Shown in pieces: positions 12,370-25,249 of a stretch of DNA of 64,000 nt. Where the stretch lies: contig NC_092859.1 of the NCBI RefSeq assembly GCF_032062135.1, forward strand, positions 35,203,482 to 35,267,481, in the 5' to 3' direction. The notes beneath the pieces are model-generated. The model did no database searches and had not been told where the DNA came from. It saw only the letters and a list, made by a program, of their open reading frames with translations. Positions within the stretch are counted from its first letter, which is position 1. Each line of letters starts with the position of its first letter. Source of the stretch: Pyxicephalus adspersus. Taxonomy: Eukaryota > Chordata > Amphibia > Anura > Pyxicephalidae. A program made the position numbers and the translations under genes.

Positions 12370-14980
12370 CCCTAAGCCTTAGAATGTGTTATGGACATTA
12401 AATTGTGAGATCTCTTGAGGGGCTAATAGTGAAATGACTTTGTACAACACTGGATAATAGATGGCACTATAGGCTGTAAATACAAGATAACAATAATAAA
12501 TACAATACTGAGTGATTGTAAAAAATAAATATGGGATATTTTTTTTTTGGCATCTGGTTAGCCATTGTATTGTAATTAAAACCACTTTTTGTGTTGTGAA
12601 AGATATTTCTATTCGAAATAATGGTAGAAACTATCATAATACCAGCTGAATCTCAAGAAAGTGGATTTTGTAAGTGCATTTAAAGAGATTGTAATAATGA
12701 TATGATAATGTAATTATGAAAACTGATAGAAAATGGCACTTTGTATGCCTAGGATAAGCTTGCTGGCAACCACACAACACTATTGTATTTATTTTGGGTG
12801 AAACTGACTATCAAGGAAGCATCTTTTCCTTCAAGTACAAGAGAAAAACAGTGGCCACCCACGCGTTTTATTAAATGTAGGTGTAACCGTGTTTCCCTCC
12901 ACTACAATTTAATCCTCATCTCTGATGCAGCCGCAACCTCACATCCCCACAGCAGGGCCAGCCAGCGCAACGTGTCTACGTCAACCCCCAAGCCTGAAAT
13001 TTATTAGCTTGCAGAAGAAAAAATGAGATTCCGCCAGCTCTCTGCAGTATCCAGCCAGATACAGACTGTGCATGAGCAGAAGGATGCTGGGAATATTTCA
13101 GTTGTTTGAACAATCCATTTGGAAAAAAAAGGATACGCAGGTGGCTGGTAATTCCACAGACTCAAGTCATGTTGAAGAACATAGGAGCTATTATATAGAT
13201 TATGCAGATCAAAGGGAAGTTTTGTAAACAAATCAGAGTAGATTAGTCTACAGCATAATGGAAGGCATTCACATACATGTATAGTTACCATAACACAAAG
13301 CATCTGCTAATTCTTTTATAAAGACTTAGAAAAATAGTGTTCTTTTTCTAGAGATACACCAAGAAAACTGAATGTATATATATATGACTTGATTATTTCT
13401 GAGCAGAGCTCAGCCAACTTCAGTTAAAGCTTTTTTATCATTATGCCATCTCTTCTTACCCCCAGTATTGTTCTTATATAAATTTGGGGTAGGGTAAAAT
13501 AACTATTTTGTGCTCTAAAGGGTTGCTAAGAAGCAAAAAGGTTAAGAAGCAATGGACCTGATCACCTTGTTAGAAATAGATTTTCAAAAGCCACTTGGCT
13601 TGGGAACAACATGACAGAACAAAGATGCTTAAACAAGCACCGAAACAGCAATCACAAACACAAGAGAGGGTCCACACTTAAACCTCAATGACTGTTGAAG
13701 ATATGATAGTTAGTGATTATTTCCACCGACAATAAGAACAAACAAGCACCGCACAGACAGTACATTACACAATGGCGTAGAGAGTGTCCCTAACTTGAAG
13801 ATATCAGTGCCAATCTTTTACTTTTACACCTTCAATGGAGGGTGCGATGATACCATCCCCTTCAGGGCGGGGGCCCATGACGCCCTGCACTCACAATATG
13901 TCTTCTAAGTTGAATGATGGCGGACGATACCTAACCCAAACACCATGGACATCTTGTGGTGGAAAAGAATACCAGCAGCGAACAGAACCAAAGAGGAGGT
14001 AGGTATTGCAGCCTTTTATTTATAAAAAAAAGAAAAAAAATTTTAATAAAAATAATCGTCCACTGCCTAGGGAGCGTCAGCACACTGGCCCAGGCTCACT
14101 ATGTGAATGCCCTTTTTCCACAACAGTGAGAACTACCTAGCACCATAACTAGAGAAGTACAGGGAAAATGTGCATTTTTAATTTTGAATGGGGTATGGCG
14201 AAGGGGTTGGGGTTCAAGGAGGACTGACAGAGAGAGGCTGCTGAGCAGAAAGCAGAAGTATGTAAAACCAGGGCCCTGCTTTAGGAATGTCACCCACAAC
14301 TTATAATAACACAATATAAAAAAATATAAGTACAACTTGGCAATTCATTTACCAATTCAGCTTAAAATATATTTAGCCAAGAAAGTGGCCAAAGTGCAGC
14401 TTTGTATCCCCTGTGGTTATAAGATGAAGTCACTAAGCTGTAAAGTGCATGTTATTTGTCATAAATGTTGTTATTTTAAGACATGCGGATATTATTTTTA
14501 ACTCCTATTGACTGCCATTGATTAAAATAACACTTGTAATGGCAAATAACAATCTTTATATATTATTGAAATATAGTATGGTAACGTGGAGGCGTAAGGT
14601 GTGATTATGATTACCGTCCTGCACTTAGGATGACGTATTTCACTTCTCCTGACCTGATACCTTGCATCAGATGGCTCCCCTTGGACATACCTAGGTAAAT
14701 CTTTTGTCTAGCTGAAAATGGAGGCAATCAACAGGAGACCATTAAATTGTTTTATTTCATGAGAGTTTTTTTTGGAATAGAGAAACTTAAATATAAACAC
14801 CACCCATTACACTCTTCTGTTCAAATTGTGTAATGGACCTCCATAAAAATGTATAAATGTATAATTTATTCGGTGAACTGACTAAATGTACTGACATTGG
14901 AATGTGATGTTTGTAAAGCAAGGTAACAAAGTGGACAAACCTTCCCCAGGTGGGTATTATGGTCTGTGTTACAGATGGAG
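12370..14980. other. Intron sequence with no recognised element
   Basis: Apart from short A/T runs I see no exon, RNA gene or repeat family that I can support. An A-rich patch sits near 14025-14060. Short open frames here lack splice sites and familiar protein content. Confidence 0.5.
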
Positions 14981-14984
14981 CCTT

Positions 14985-15425
14985 ATTAACAGTCAAATAT
15001 TTGTGGACCCCTGACCAACACCCCTTTCCTTTATGGCTAAAAGTATATGAACAACCCATTAAATGTGAGTGGGTTTTCAGAAAAAATGTATTGCTCATAC
15101 TATTTCAATAAAAGGCAATTGTGGGCTTCCAATGTTTGCAGAAGTCCCTTTCTGTTTTAGCATGGCTGTGCCTCTGTTTAAAGCCAGCTCCATGAAGACA
15201 TGATGAGTTTGGTGTGCAAGAACCAAAGTGGTTTACAAAAAAACAATGATCTTGACCCTACTGATTACGTTTATAATAAACTGGAATACCAATTTAGGTC
15301 TTTTTATCCAGTAAATAACTTCACAAATGCTGTTTTGGCTAAATGGGCACAAATTCCTATAGACACTCCAAAATCTTGTGTAAAGCCCATATGGAAGCGT
15401 AGAGACTAATACAGCCATGAAGAAG
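14985..15425 (+). mobile_element. Decayed Tc1-like transposon fragment (transposase 3' end)
   Basis: The words AGTATATGAACAACCC and TTTGTGGACCCCTGACCAAC resemble the GTATGTGGACACCTGACC-type terminus common in fish and frog Tc1 elements. From ~15155 the plus strand matches the end of the transposase gene: GCATGGCTGTGCCTCTGT, CATGATGAGTTTGGTGTG, then a peptide FTNAVLAKWAQIPID corresponding to the L-T-N-A-L-L-x-x-W-x-x-I-P-I-x-T motif near the Tc1 C-terminus. The element has a large internal deletion and several shifts. It cannot encode an active enzyme. Confidence 0.65.
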
Positions 15426-15608
15426 GTGAACTATTATTAATGCATATTTTGTGACTTTTTATATGATGCTCAGCATGGGGAAAGTGTGGCTCTATAGTGA
15501 ATTAAATCACTGGGATTGAGGGCCATTTGCCACTAGAGATCCTTGTGGTTAGTTTCCCCTTATTTTATATACTGACCATGACCAACAGGTAGGTAAGTGA
15601 GAGCAATA

Positions 15609-15715
15609 ATTATTATTAATATTAGCCAGTATTTATATAGCGCTGATATATTACGTTGTACTTTACAAAGTCTGTTGTCATATTACTAACTCCCCCTCAA
15701 AGGGGCTCACAAACC
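15609..15715 (-). mobile_element. LINE 3' tail copy (CR1/L2-type), strongly 5'-truncated
   Basis: ATTATTATTAATATTAGCCA, GTATTTATATAGCGCTGATA and TATTACGTTGTACTTTACAA are the reverse complement of the LINE tail seen at 10642-10790. Only the tail remains. Confidence 0.7.
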
Positions 15716-15719
15716 ATAA

Positions 15720-18490
15720 TATATCATTAATGACCAAATCAGATTGTTGCAGTTTAACTTGGGAAAAAATATGATATGCCATGCACATGTGCTGCTCACA
15801 CATTTGGGAGTGCTACCAATTGAAGAAAATTGGAGCTGAACTACACTTTTCCAGGGCAGCAGTGCAGTGCAGTTGGGTGCCATTCCAATTTGTGTACTGT
15901 GATATGTGCATTGCTATATAGTATCCTGTAAACTGTTGGTTTTACAACACAATAATTCAGCACAACAATTAGGCCCTATAAGATAAATTTTTTTCAACAT
16001 TTAAACCATCTACCTTTCCTTATAAAGCAACACTTTTAAAGGTATCATCAAAAAAAAAAAAGAAAATGGTAAAACTGATCCAAACCCACCATAGCATTCC
16101 TTTAATAGATTTTGCATCTAAAATTTAATTTAATCTATTGTGCTCCTGACTAGTGGTCATGATAGATGTGCTATGGAATGCTCTCGATTTAATGTGCATG
16201 ATACTACAGTCAATACCTTGACAGCTCCTGTCAGGCATGGGTTATTTTCAGATGCGTTGCAGCTGAGGAATTCTGATCATGGTCAATCAGACAGCCATTT
16301 TGTGTGGGGAGCCTTGATTTCCTAGCTGATGGAATGACAAGAGGCTGCACAGATCACAGCAATACTCTGCTATCAGCAATGTCAGCTTCCTCTATTCTCA
16401 TTGTTTTCTTAAATAAGGTTTTTAAATACAGACATGAGGATCTCTCTGCCTGCTGTTCTCTATAAAAAAGAAGCAACTGAATATATCTGTTGCTCAGAAC
16501 AAATAACACACACACATAATATGTATGGTAAATATTCTGTAGAATATACATTTTATAGTTAGGTTTTTTATTGTGCTTTTTGCTAACATTTACCCATAGA
16601 ACAGTGTCAATAATCAGACAACTGCATAAGAGGGGATTTGCACCCACTTTGGATAGATTTCTTCTTACTTCCTGTTGAGTCCCCAGAAAAGGAAAACCTC
16701 CGCAATGGGATAAATCCCTCAGCAGGTAATACAGCTCTCATATATGTATTTCATCTGTGTCTGTAGCTGCTTGCCAGGAGAGTTTAGTTTTAACCCACAC
16801 AGTAAGCTGGATGTGTGACTAAATGGAAAAATATACAACTAAAATATTTATAATAATTAACACTGAATGTTTTTTTAGAAACATATCTGATTGTCTTTCA
16901 GGGTAGTAAAGATTTTTTTTTACATGTAGGAATGACATGCAGCACACCACAATTTTTGACATCATTTCAAACAACTACAGGATTGGCTTTCTAAAAATTC
17001 AGTGTTTTAGGATTTTGGTAGTTGAATTTGACAGATGTCCTTTTTTCAGCCTATATATCTATATAATTACATCTAATGTATAGAAATACTTAAAATGTAA
17101 ACATTCCAAAAATATATCTGATGGCTAAACGCAAAAACACCCACAGATCAATGCAGACCAGGAATTCCCATCTGAGTCTGTCTGGTTGGATTTTCATAAA
17201 AAAGGCCTGTGAGGAAAAACAAAACACATACTTCTAATAATGGTCCCTGAAGAAATCACGTTCTGCTTTTTTTCTACAAATTAATTGCTAAGAAATGGTA
17301 ACAGGGATTTCTTTTGTTTAGAGGTCATAATGGGGTAACCAGACAAGGGAAGAGGAAGTCATGAGTTAGATGAGGCTTAAGGGGAACCATCATACTCTGA
17401 ATGATAAATCACCTGATCTGGAGCAGAGCCAAGCCTTTACGTACGATACCACGAAGAGTTTGCAGCGATCTACTGAATAAGACTCATTATTAGGGTAAAC
17501 ATAGGAGCTTTTGTTCCTCTGCCTTATATTGGTTGAATCCATTTGTTATAGTACTCAAACACCATTTTACTGCCAAGCCTTGCCCTCTAAGATTAAAAGT
17601 CAGAATGGCATTTTTCATGCTACACAGATTGCAACAAAGTGCAAAACTGAACATCTCTACATGTTATTGTGTTTCAGAACCTCCCAGGACCACAAACCTT
17701 TCTTTCCATCTTCTATCCTTGGTTTACCTGCTAGGGACAGGAGAAGCTCCTTGAGTTGATCCAATGATGAATTACAAAGAGATAAAGCTTTCTGTCATGT
17801 GACACCATTAGAGCTTGTTGAATAGACCTTGAGTGTCACATGGGGTTAGTCACATGTCCCTTATACCCTAAAGTACCTAATATTTCCCTTGTTCATAAAA
17901 CCTGAATGGAGTGGCAGCGAAAGGAAGGAATGTGTGGTTGTGCTTCTGGGCAGGGTTGGATTTGTATGGCATAGGCAAAGAACGAGTCTGCTTTAAACCA
18001 GGCTTGTCAAACTGGTGTTTTCTTGATCAGTTGAGGCCCTCTCACACTAGAATATTTGTTAAAGCCGCTCTCCAATTACTAAGTTACAGTAAATATACTT
18101 ACATAATGCTAAATATATTGCGGCCTGCTTAAATATTTATACTTTACTCAAGCTCTCGTAGAAAAGTCCTAAAGTTAGTAAAGGTGCTCTTTAATCGTAC
18201 TCAGACATAAAAATATTAGTTACCTCCTACAGTGCACAGGGAGCCAAACTGCAAGAAAAGTTAAGGGAGTTTTTAAAAAATGTATTCCATTAGAACTGAT
18301 TTATCTAAATAATCTGAATTAACTGTGCGCAAAGGAAGGACCAACATGGTCGGATGGTGGATACAATAAAGTAGAAAAGTTACAAGAAGGTTGTAAAGAA
18401 TTTTACGGCTGAATATACAACTGAAATTCTTAACCTAACTTCAATCTGATGGCTGCTGATCTGCTGTTTTTTAACAAACATCCAAGACTT
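15720..18490. other. Intron sequence, mostly unassigned
   Basis: No exon or RNA gene recognised. 16660-16720 (TTCTTACTTCCTGTTGAGTC and following) resembles a repeat also suggested at 29105-29300. The rest appears unique and AT-rich. Confidence 0.4.
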
Positions 18491-18493
18491 CAT

Positions 18494-18616
18494 TGTCCTG
18501 GCTACACCTGTACATTGCAATACGTACGCCTTATCACATAATACTATATTTTATACATACATATCATTGTCCCATAAATGTCTTTGGAGATGTAGTGCAC
18601 AGGTGTGGCCAGGACA
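18494..18616. repeat. Inverted repeat, possible small MITE
   Basis: Left arm TGTCCTGGCTACACCTGTAC (18494 onward, 26 bases) pairs with the right arm ending CAGGTGTGGCCAGGACA (18591-18616) at 22 of 26 positions. The loop is about 71 bases and AT-rich. Non-coding. Confidence 0.6.
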
Positions 18617-19190
18617 CTTAACCTTGGTGAACCTTAGGCCCGGGATCTAAATATAGGTGGCCATAGAAATCAAATTATATTAAACATGAATCTGGGGAAG
18701 GGAGGATGGGTTACATCAGGGAAAGGGGTAAAAAAAAATCACTGCACTTTGTTTTAAAGTGTTCTTACCCTTTAGGTGAACTATTGTCTAAAACTGACCA
18801 GGAAACTGAAGAAAATATGTGTTAACATGCACCACATTAGTTCTAAATAACTGCCAATTCTGATTGCTTGTTTGTTCAAAATTGGGAAATAGATGACCCC
18901 TTTCTGTCACAAAATGCTGTGACTTAAAGCTTACTCAGAATTACCAATTTAACTGCCAAGTGTACGACCTTCATAACCCCCACAAAAAATACATATCCCC
19001 AGTGACAAGACAGAAACAGTACATTACAAAGTAGTTTATGTGAAATCAGCTCTAATACCAGCCATGGATGGAAACTTAAATGTTTCAGAGGAAAATCAAA
19101 TCATTCTAAATGAAGATGGTACAGCGGGGAGAAAATATTTAATAATATTTATTATTTTATAAACCTACTCTTTACCATTACCATAATATA

Positions 19191-19410
19191 GGTTTGCCTA
19201 TAAAAGTCTTCCAAGAATGGAAAATATAGACTATCATGGGAGAACCTAGGTGATCCAACAAACCTGGAATGAATCTGGCCAAGGATTTAAAACGTGCCAA
19301 ATAATAGCAAATGATTTTTAAGAGCTCCATACCAGGTTTGCTGGATCACCCAATGTTTCCTATGAAAATCTATCTTCTCTAGTCTTGTAGAACTTTAATA
19401 AATCAGGCCC
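19191..19410. mobile_element. Palindromic MITE family A, second copy
   Basis: Diverged left arm (GGTTTGCCTATAAAAGTCTT, GGTGATCCAACAAACCTGGA) and better kept right arm (AGGTTTGCTGGATCACCCAA, AACTTTAATAAATCAGGCCC). Same order and length as the copy at 9246-9468. Confidence 0.8.
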
Positions 19411-20963
19411 ATTATATCAATTTCAAATGCAGTATCCCCTTTTTCACACAGTAACTGAAAGTTAAAAATACATTTAAGTGAAAATTCTAAGCAAAGCATT
19501 TAAATGTTGTATCTTTTCCTATTTTAGGGTTTAATGGCTGTCTATATAAGTACTATATGTATTATTAACTTATACTTGACTTAAACCTGTTGAATTAGAG
19601 CTCATTTAAAACAGCATTTCTTCCTCCTGATAAGTCAGGATTTTTTATTTGCGGAATGCAAAAAGGCACACGGTGCTATAATGAAAGGAAGCAAATCAAA
19701 ACTGTTATTGTTTTAGGTGTATATATACGTAATTCTCATCACTAAGATCCCAATAGCCTTTAAAGCCTGGGCAATTTCTCGGATAATAAAAAAAAAGAAG
19801 CTCCGGCTGCAACACTCACCTTCATCTTGGTGCAGTTTCTGGCAATACATCCCTTCACCATAAGATGTCCTAGATCTTACTGGTTGAATGATTCCCAGCA
19901 TAAACAATGGTTTTTACTAATTATTATATTTACAAATGTTCTTAAAATGTAACCACCTTCTGCTTAGTACTGCTGATGACATCAATATGATGTGTTCTAA
20001 AAAGTTTTACATAAAGGCTCCAGGCTAAATAGTAGCTTTAGGAAGAACATTAAGTACATTTCATTACACTGGAATTTCAATGGGGATTTCTCTTTCCATT
20101 GTCTGAATCATTACTAAAGGAATTTAGTAATCTGTTTGCTGCAAAGATTAACAAACTTTGCACCGACATGATGGAGTTTAATTGTAATATATTTAGTACA
20201 AAAATTAGAGAAATCATATAAACATATATGTGCAGTTATCACGATAGCCCAACAAACCTTAAAAAGTTTCCCCAAAGTACCACATTAGTGAATCTTAGGC
20301 CTACTTAGAGTGTGAAGAGCCTATCTACACACAGGATTCTGCACAAATGCTTCTTCTGTCGGGATATGGAAATGGTGTCACAGATAAACTCTTATATTGT
20401 CACCAAGCTTTGCTTTGATAAAATAATCTTGCCAATTGATGCTAAAATCCTGGCAGCAGCAAATTCCCTTTTTTTTCTTTAAATTACAGAGGATCATTTG
20501 ACAGCACTATGTTGAGGACCTCAGGTCAAAAAGACCTGACATTTTCTATGTGTAGAATCAGTGATAAGGTGTGATGGTGTAGGATGACCTATCCTTGTAT
20601 GACCTTGTAAGCCACTACCAATCTTCTGCCTACAGAAGTTTAGGAGTGCAATGCTTTTCTTTGTGTCCCATGGGAGATCTTGTTTCATCTGTCCTGTAGA
20701 CACAGCATATAGTCCATATAGATAGAATTTCTCGTCACTAAAACAGCTAAATTGGTAAATTTTCTCTTTATTCTTTAAAATTTGTCAGGGGTTCTAAACC
20801 CCTAGAACTCATTTCAAAAAAAGGCCTGGGTGTGAAATGGCCAACAAATAAGAATTCCTCATAGCTGCTGTGGGATGCATCAGAAATAATAACTAGTGAA
20901 TTTTTCATGTAGTGTCATATATGTAAATGTTTGTCAGTGTGCTTATGTGGGCATGCATGTATC

Positions 20964-20969
20964 TGTGTG

Positions 20970-20999
<30 letters not shown>
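20964..20999. repeat. Compound (TG)n(TA)n microsatellite
   Basis: A short TG run passes directly into TA repeats with one ATG interruption. Confidence 0.9.
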
Positions 21000-21000
<1 letters not shown>

Positions 21001-21133
21001 TATCATAACAAAATGTAATCCATTCTCTCATAACAAATGAAAATCAATTTTCCATACCAGCGACAGGTACATTCATCTTTGTTGCACTGCCATAATTACA
21101 GCGGACTAGGATGAATGGCATATGTTGTAGTTA

Positions 21134-21418
<285 letters not shown>

Positions 21419-22567
21419 TTAGCCTTAGACGTATATAAGGTCATCTACTTATGGTAAAGGACTGGTTGCCTAAAGGGTAATAACCAAGCTCTGACTTTTT
21501 GAGTGGATGTTGGTGAGCTGAGTCGTCCACTGGCTTCTTTCATCTATTCCAGTCAATGTCCATTGTTCCTGCCAATTAGAAGAATTGGATCCATTTTCCC
21601 ATACCTTACTCAAAATTTGATAGAGAGATTGGAAACTTAAGAGCCTTTAAAGTAATCAATAAGAATGGCAACTTCAGGTCACCTCTTTTCATTACCAGTA
21701 AGGGACACCCATCAATTGGTATACTTCTTTTTACAGTACATTATATATTTTTTAGTTTTAGATAAAGTAGGGTGGTTGACCTAACCATCCATATGCACAC
21801 CGGCTTCATTTTTTTACTTTTCTGTCAAGAAAAGAAGTCCCTTTAAAATAAATATTGTTTAATGGCAAGTCATAAACTTCAACAGGCAATACATGTACCT
21901 CACCTGGACATCTTCAAACCTGGGAAATCTATATGTAAAATCTAGTAGAAAACTACATTCTGAACAACTGATTAGAGCAGCAACATGTGTAGGTGATAAA
22001 AGATATGGTGAATGAACTTCCACTATGAAACTAGAAGCTGCCAATGACATAATAAATGCTCCAAGTTTGGGATGGTTTAGGTATGTACAGAAAAAAAACA
22101 ACACATTATATTCAGGCACCTGCTGGTTGCTGCTTTTTAAATTTTAAAGTCAGGATTATTGCCTGTCCACAATGACAAGGTTGGATTTCTTGAAAGAAAC
22201 AGAAAGCCAGTGGGTGACTCAGTTTACCAGTGTTTATCCATAACTTAAATATTTTTTGTAACTTAGCCTTAGTAACTTAGCTATTATCAATTATCTATTA
22301 ACAGATTAATAATATGCATGCAATGACTTTATGAACGGATGTATGTATTAATTAAAGGGCTTAAATACTGGAATTTTATAAACAGTGGAGGAAACAAAAA
22401 CTAGTGCTATTAAAAAAAAACAAATCAAGTGTGAGCTTACATACTCTAACATGAACAGGAATACAAAATCTCGTCGATAAGGGTAACCCCTTTCAATCCG
22501 TTCTAGTTGTTATAAATTAGTTTGTTTGGCATTTGATTTTTGATTCACATTTCTTTAAACTATGCAC

Positions 22568-22570
<3 letters not shown>

Positions 22571-22602
<32 letters not shown>
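22571..22602. repeat. (AT)n microsatellite
   Basis: About 16 AT units without interruption. Confidence 0.95.
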
Positions 22603-22603
<1 letters not shown>

Positions 22604-22604
22604 T

Positions 22605-22665
22605 GCAAAATTAAATACAGAGTTGGTCCCCTTTGTAGCTATAGCGTATCCATCAGTTGCAGGCA
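22605..22665 (-). mobile_element. Possible short Tc1-type remnant
   Basis: CAGAGTTGGTCCCCTTTGTA followed by GCTATAGC resembles the subterminal GGAGTTGGxCCCCCTTTGCA GCTATAAC-type sequence of the Tc1 family seen at 14985, in the opposite orientation. Very short, so uncertain. Confidence 0.3.
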
Positions 22666-22669
22666 CTCC

Positions 22670-24430
22670 AATGTCATCACTTACGATGTAGGACCAGCAG
22701 TCCCACGTTGTATGTGAAGAGGCTGGTGGTTCTACTCATATGCGAGTGAAGATAAGTGTTGACACGAGGGAGCTTAGCATAAGGTAAGTATAGATGTATA
22801 ATATAAAAGATGTAAAAGTATGAATGTCTTCCAATGTTATTTCTTTAGTATTCTTTACAGTGGAAATTCCATTCATCCTAAATGCAACTCCATCTGTTTA
22901 ATTATATGGAAACAATTTGTTCTAATGCTACTGAAGCAGTTACTGAGCAGCAAGAGAAGGGCTGCAGAAAAGATTGGATGGCATAGGATCTGTTCTAAAA
23001 ATCGAATAATCTCTTTAAACAATTTCAAAGGAAACGTCATTATTTAACTGTTATGTACAAAAGACAAAAAACCTTTGAAAAGAATGGACTTTGGGGTAGT
23101 AAACTGCATTTGGTGTGTTTCTCTGGCAAAATTATCCAATGGAGGGGGAAAAAACAAAGTAAGAATATGCTGCTAAGATAGATGCATAGATTCACGTTTA
23201 GGTTCCATATGCATGTATGCTTGCAGGAAATCGGGTTATTGAGGCTTTTTAGTGGAGTTGCAGTGTTACCGTTAGGGTTAGTAGGCAGATTATGGTTAGG
23301 ATAACAGAGAAGGTTATAGGAAGGAGTTAGTGATAGGGAGATTTAGTGGCTTTAGTAGGGTCAGGGCAAGATCCCTCTTTCCCCAACTCCTGGGTTACCC
23401 AACATAGCTATGGTAGAGATCCAAGTCTTTACACCTAGAACTAAACTTCGAGCACTATAGAGGATAGATTTGGTCGTTGTAGCAGATATTTAAACAATAA
23501 TATTTAAGGCCAACGTTGAGAAGGGTTCCATGTGAACAGCAGATGAACAAAATATAGGCAACCAGTTCCAGTGCAATGAAAAAGAAAGCTGGCCTAGTAG
23601 TGAAGAAAGTATAAATTTAGCCCTACGTAAGGCATCAGTCTTTTCTCTATTGGGTTCTGGGCTGAAAACTACCTGCTTCAATCTCCCAACACACAAAGTG
23701 TATCAGCTTTAAAATACCCATCCCAGTTCCATGCTGCTACTTCTAAGAAACATAATCATGAAAACAGATACAAAACAAAAACACAATACAAACATATGCT
23801 ACAGCACAAAGATGAATAAGACAGCTTCTACATGAAAAGGACTACACCCAAAGCTGTAAAAGAAACTTGCATTAGAGATCTATAGAGTTTCACTTGAGTG
23901 TACTTTGAACTAGATCTGCTCTATGGAATTTAACTCGAAAAGTAAACAAAGACTCAAATCAGTTGATCCATTATCATTTGGTTTTATTTTATAGGTACAA
24001 GTTTTGTGTTTTTATATCCTTATTTGTACTTTGTTAGCCTATTTTATCATTCCCATGTATAATCTTTCTTTTGTGGTACTGGTCCTTATAGTAAATAAAT
24101 GTGTCTCTATAATATTATTACCTCATATTTTTCTCAAAGAATAAAACATAAGGCAACAATAAGTCAAATAATAACATATCGGCATACAGGACAGTAAAGA
24201 GGAGATAAGAAAACTTTGGGGCAGCATTAAAGGGACCATGTTTCTTTTCCCAGGATGGGCAAAACCAGTTTACTTTAAGCCTAAAATAACAACAAAATAA
24301 CAAATAAGAAAATTGCAGTAATAAAATATAACCATATGTGATTTATAAATCAGGAAAAGCGCAGGCTGGATCTGGCTTTCCAAGAACTGAGAAAACGATA
24401 CATTATGTACCTCCTAAAACAATCTAGAAA
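22670..24430. other. Intron sequence with no recognised element
   Basis: A G/T-rich patch with GTTAGGGTTAG lies at 23270-23360 but does not form a telomeric array. No exon or repeat family supported. Confidence 0.4.
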
Positions 24431-24439
24431 ATAAATCTT

Positions 24440-24700
24440 TGAAGCCTCTATTAATCGCGGCTCCCTGGAAGAAATCCATTTTATTTTATTTTTAATAGTG
24501 TGGAGGATTCAATGATGGCAAACATGATGCAAGCATGTTTTAAAAAGCTGCCACCCCCTGAATCTCTGCCTCACGACTTCCAAGAGGATTCTTGCAACAG
24601 ACAGTGTATCATTGATATTTCCAAGAAGAATGGTTTATTCATTTTCTGGCCAACACCAGCTAACAAACGATGAAAAAACAACTGAACAATTTTAACTGAT
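24440..24700. other. Candidate conserved non-coding block
   Basis: Unique sequence with words such as TTAATCGCGGCTCCCTGG, CAATGATGGCAAACATGATG and GGCCAACACCAGC, no repeat character and no usable frame. Flagged from texture only. Confidence 0.25.
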
Positions 24701-25029
24701 AAAAGATGCAAATGGTAAAATAATTGTTCTTGTTATCCACCTACACTCTTGCAGAAAGATCATAAGTAGAAGCATAGGTACTTTATAAAGTCTGTAGTTC
24801 TGCAACAATCTTTGCTACTGCTCCACCTACTTGACTGCTAGTGAGTATTAACACACTGGTGACCCCTACCCCATGCTTTCTCCCTTTTGTAAAGTAAACT
24901 AAGTACCCACTTCTACCCTGTTTATAGAGTAGGTAATTTAACTGCAAGTTTAATTTTACCTTTCAACTGCATTACAAAAAAAACAATTTATGTATCTAAA
25001 GCCCAAACCTCCTTTGTAAAGTTTTATTA

Positions 25030-25240
25030 ATATCTATGTGTCCACTGGGGTGAATAAATGTGCCTGTCCCGGTGACATTGCATAATAATGTGATTATAAA
25101 TCTACATTTACACAGCTGATACCTAAACAGCAGGAAAGGGGAAATCTTCCAGTGGGGACAATTATTTTGCTGGAAAAGACAGCACTTTCCTTAATTTTGG
25201 AAAGTTTGAGCCATTAAATACTCTGTCCAAAAAAGTTAAA
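25030..25240. other. Candidate conserved non-coding block
   Basis: Unique sequence including TGCATAATAATGTGATTATA, TACACAGCTGATACC and GGGGACAATTATTTTGCTGG (homeodomain, E-box and SOX-like words). No open frame. Inference only. Confidence 0.25.
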
Positions 25241-25249
25241 AGGTTTTGG

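Noticed and set aside
23260..23370. GTTAGGG-like words suggesting an interstitial telomere repeat
   Set aside because: Only one or two imperfect TTAGGG units in a G/T-rich patch; no array.
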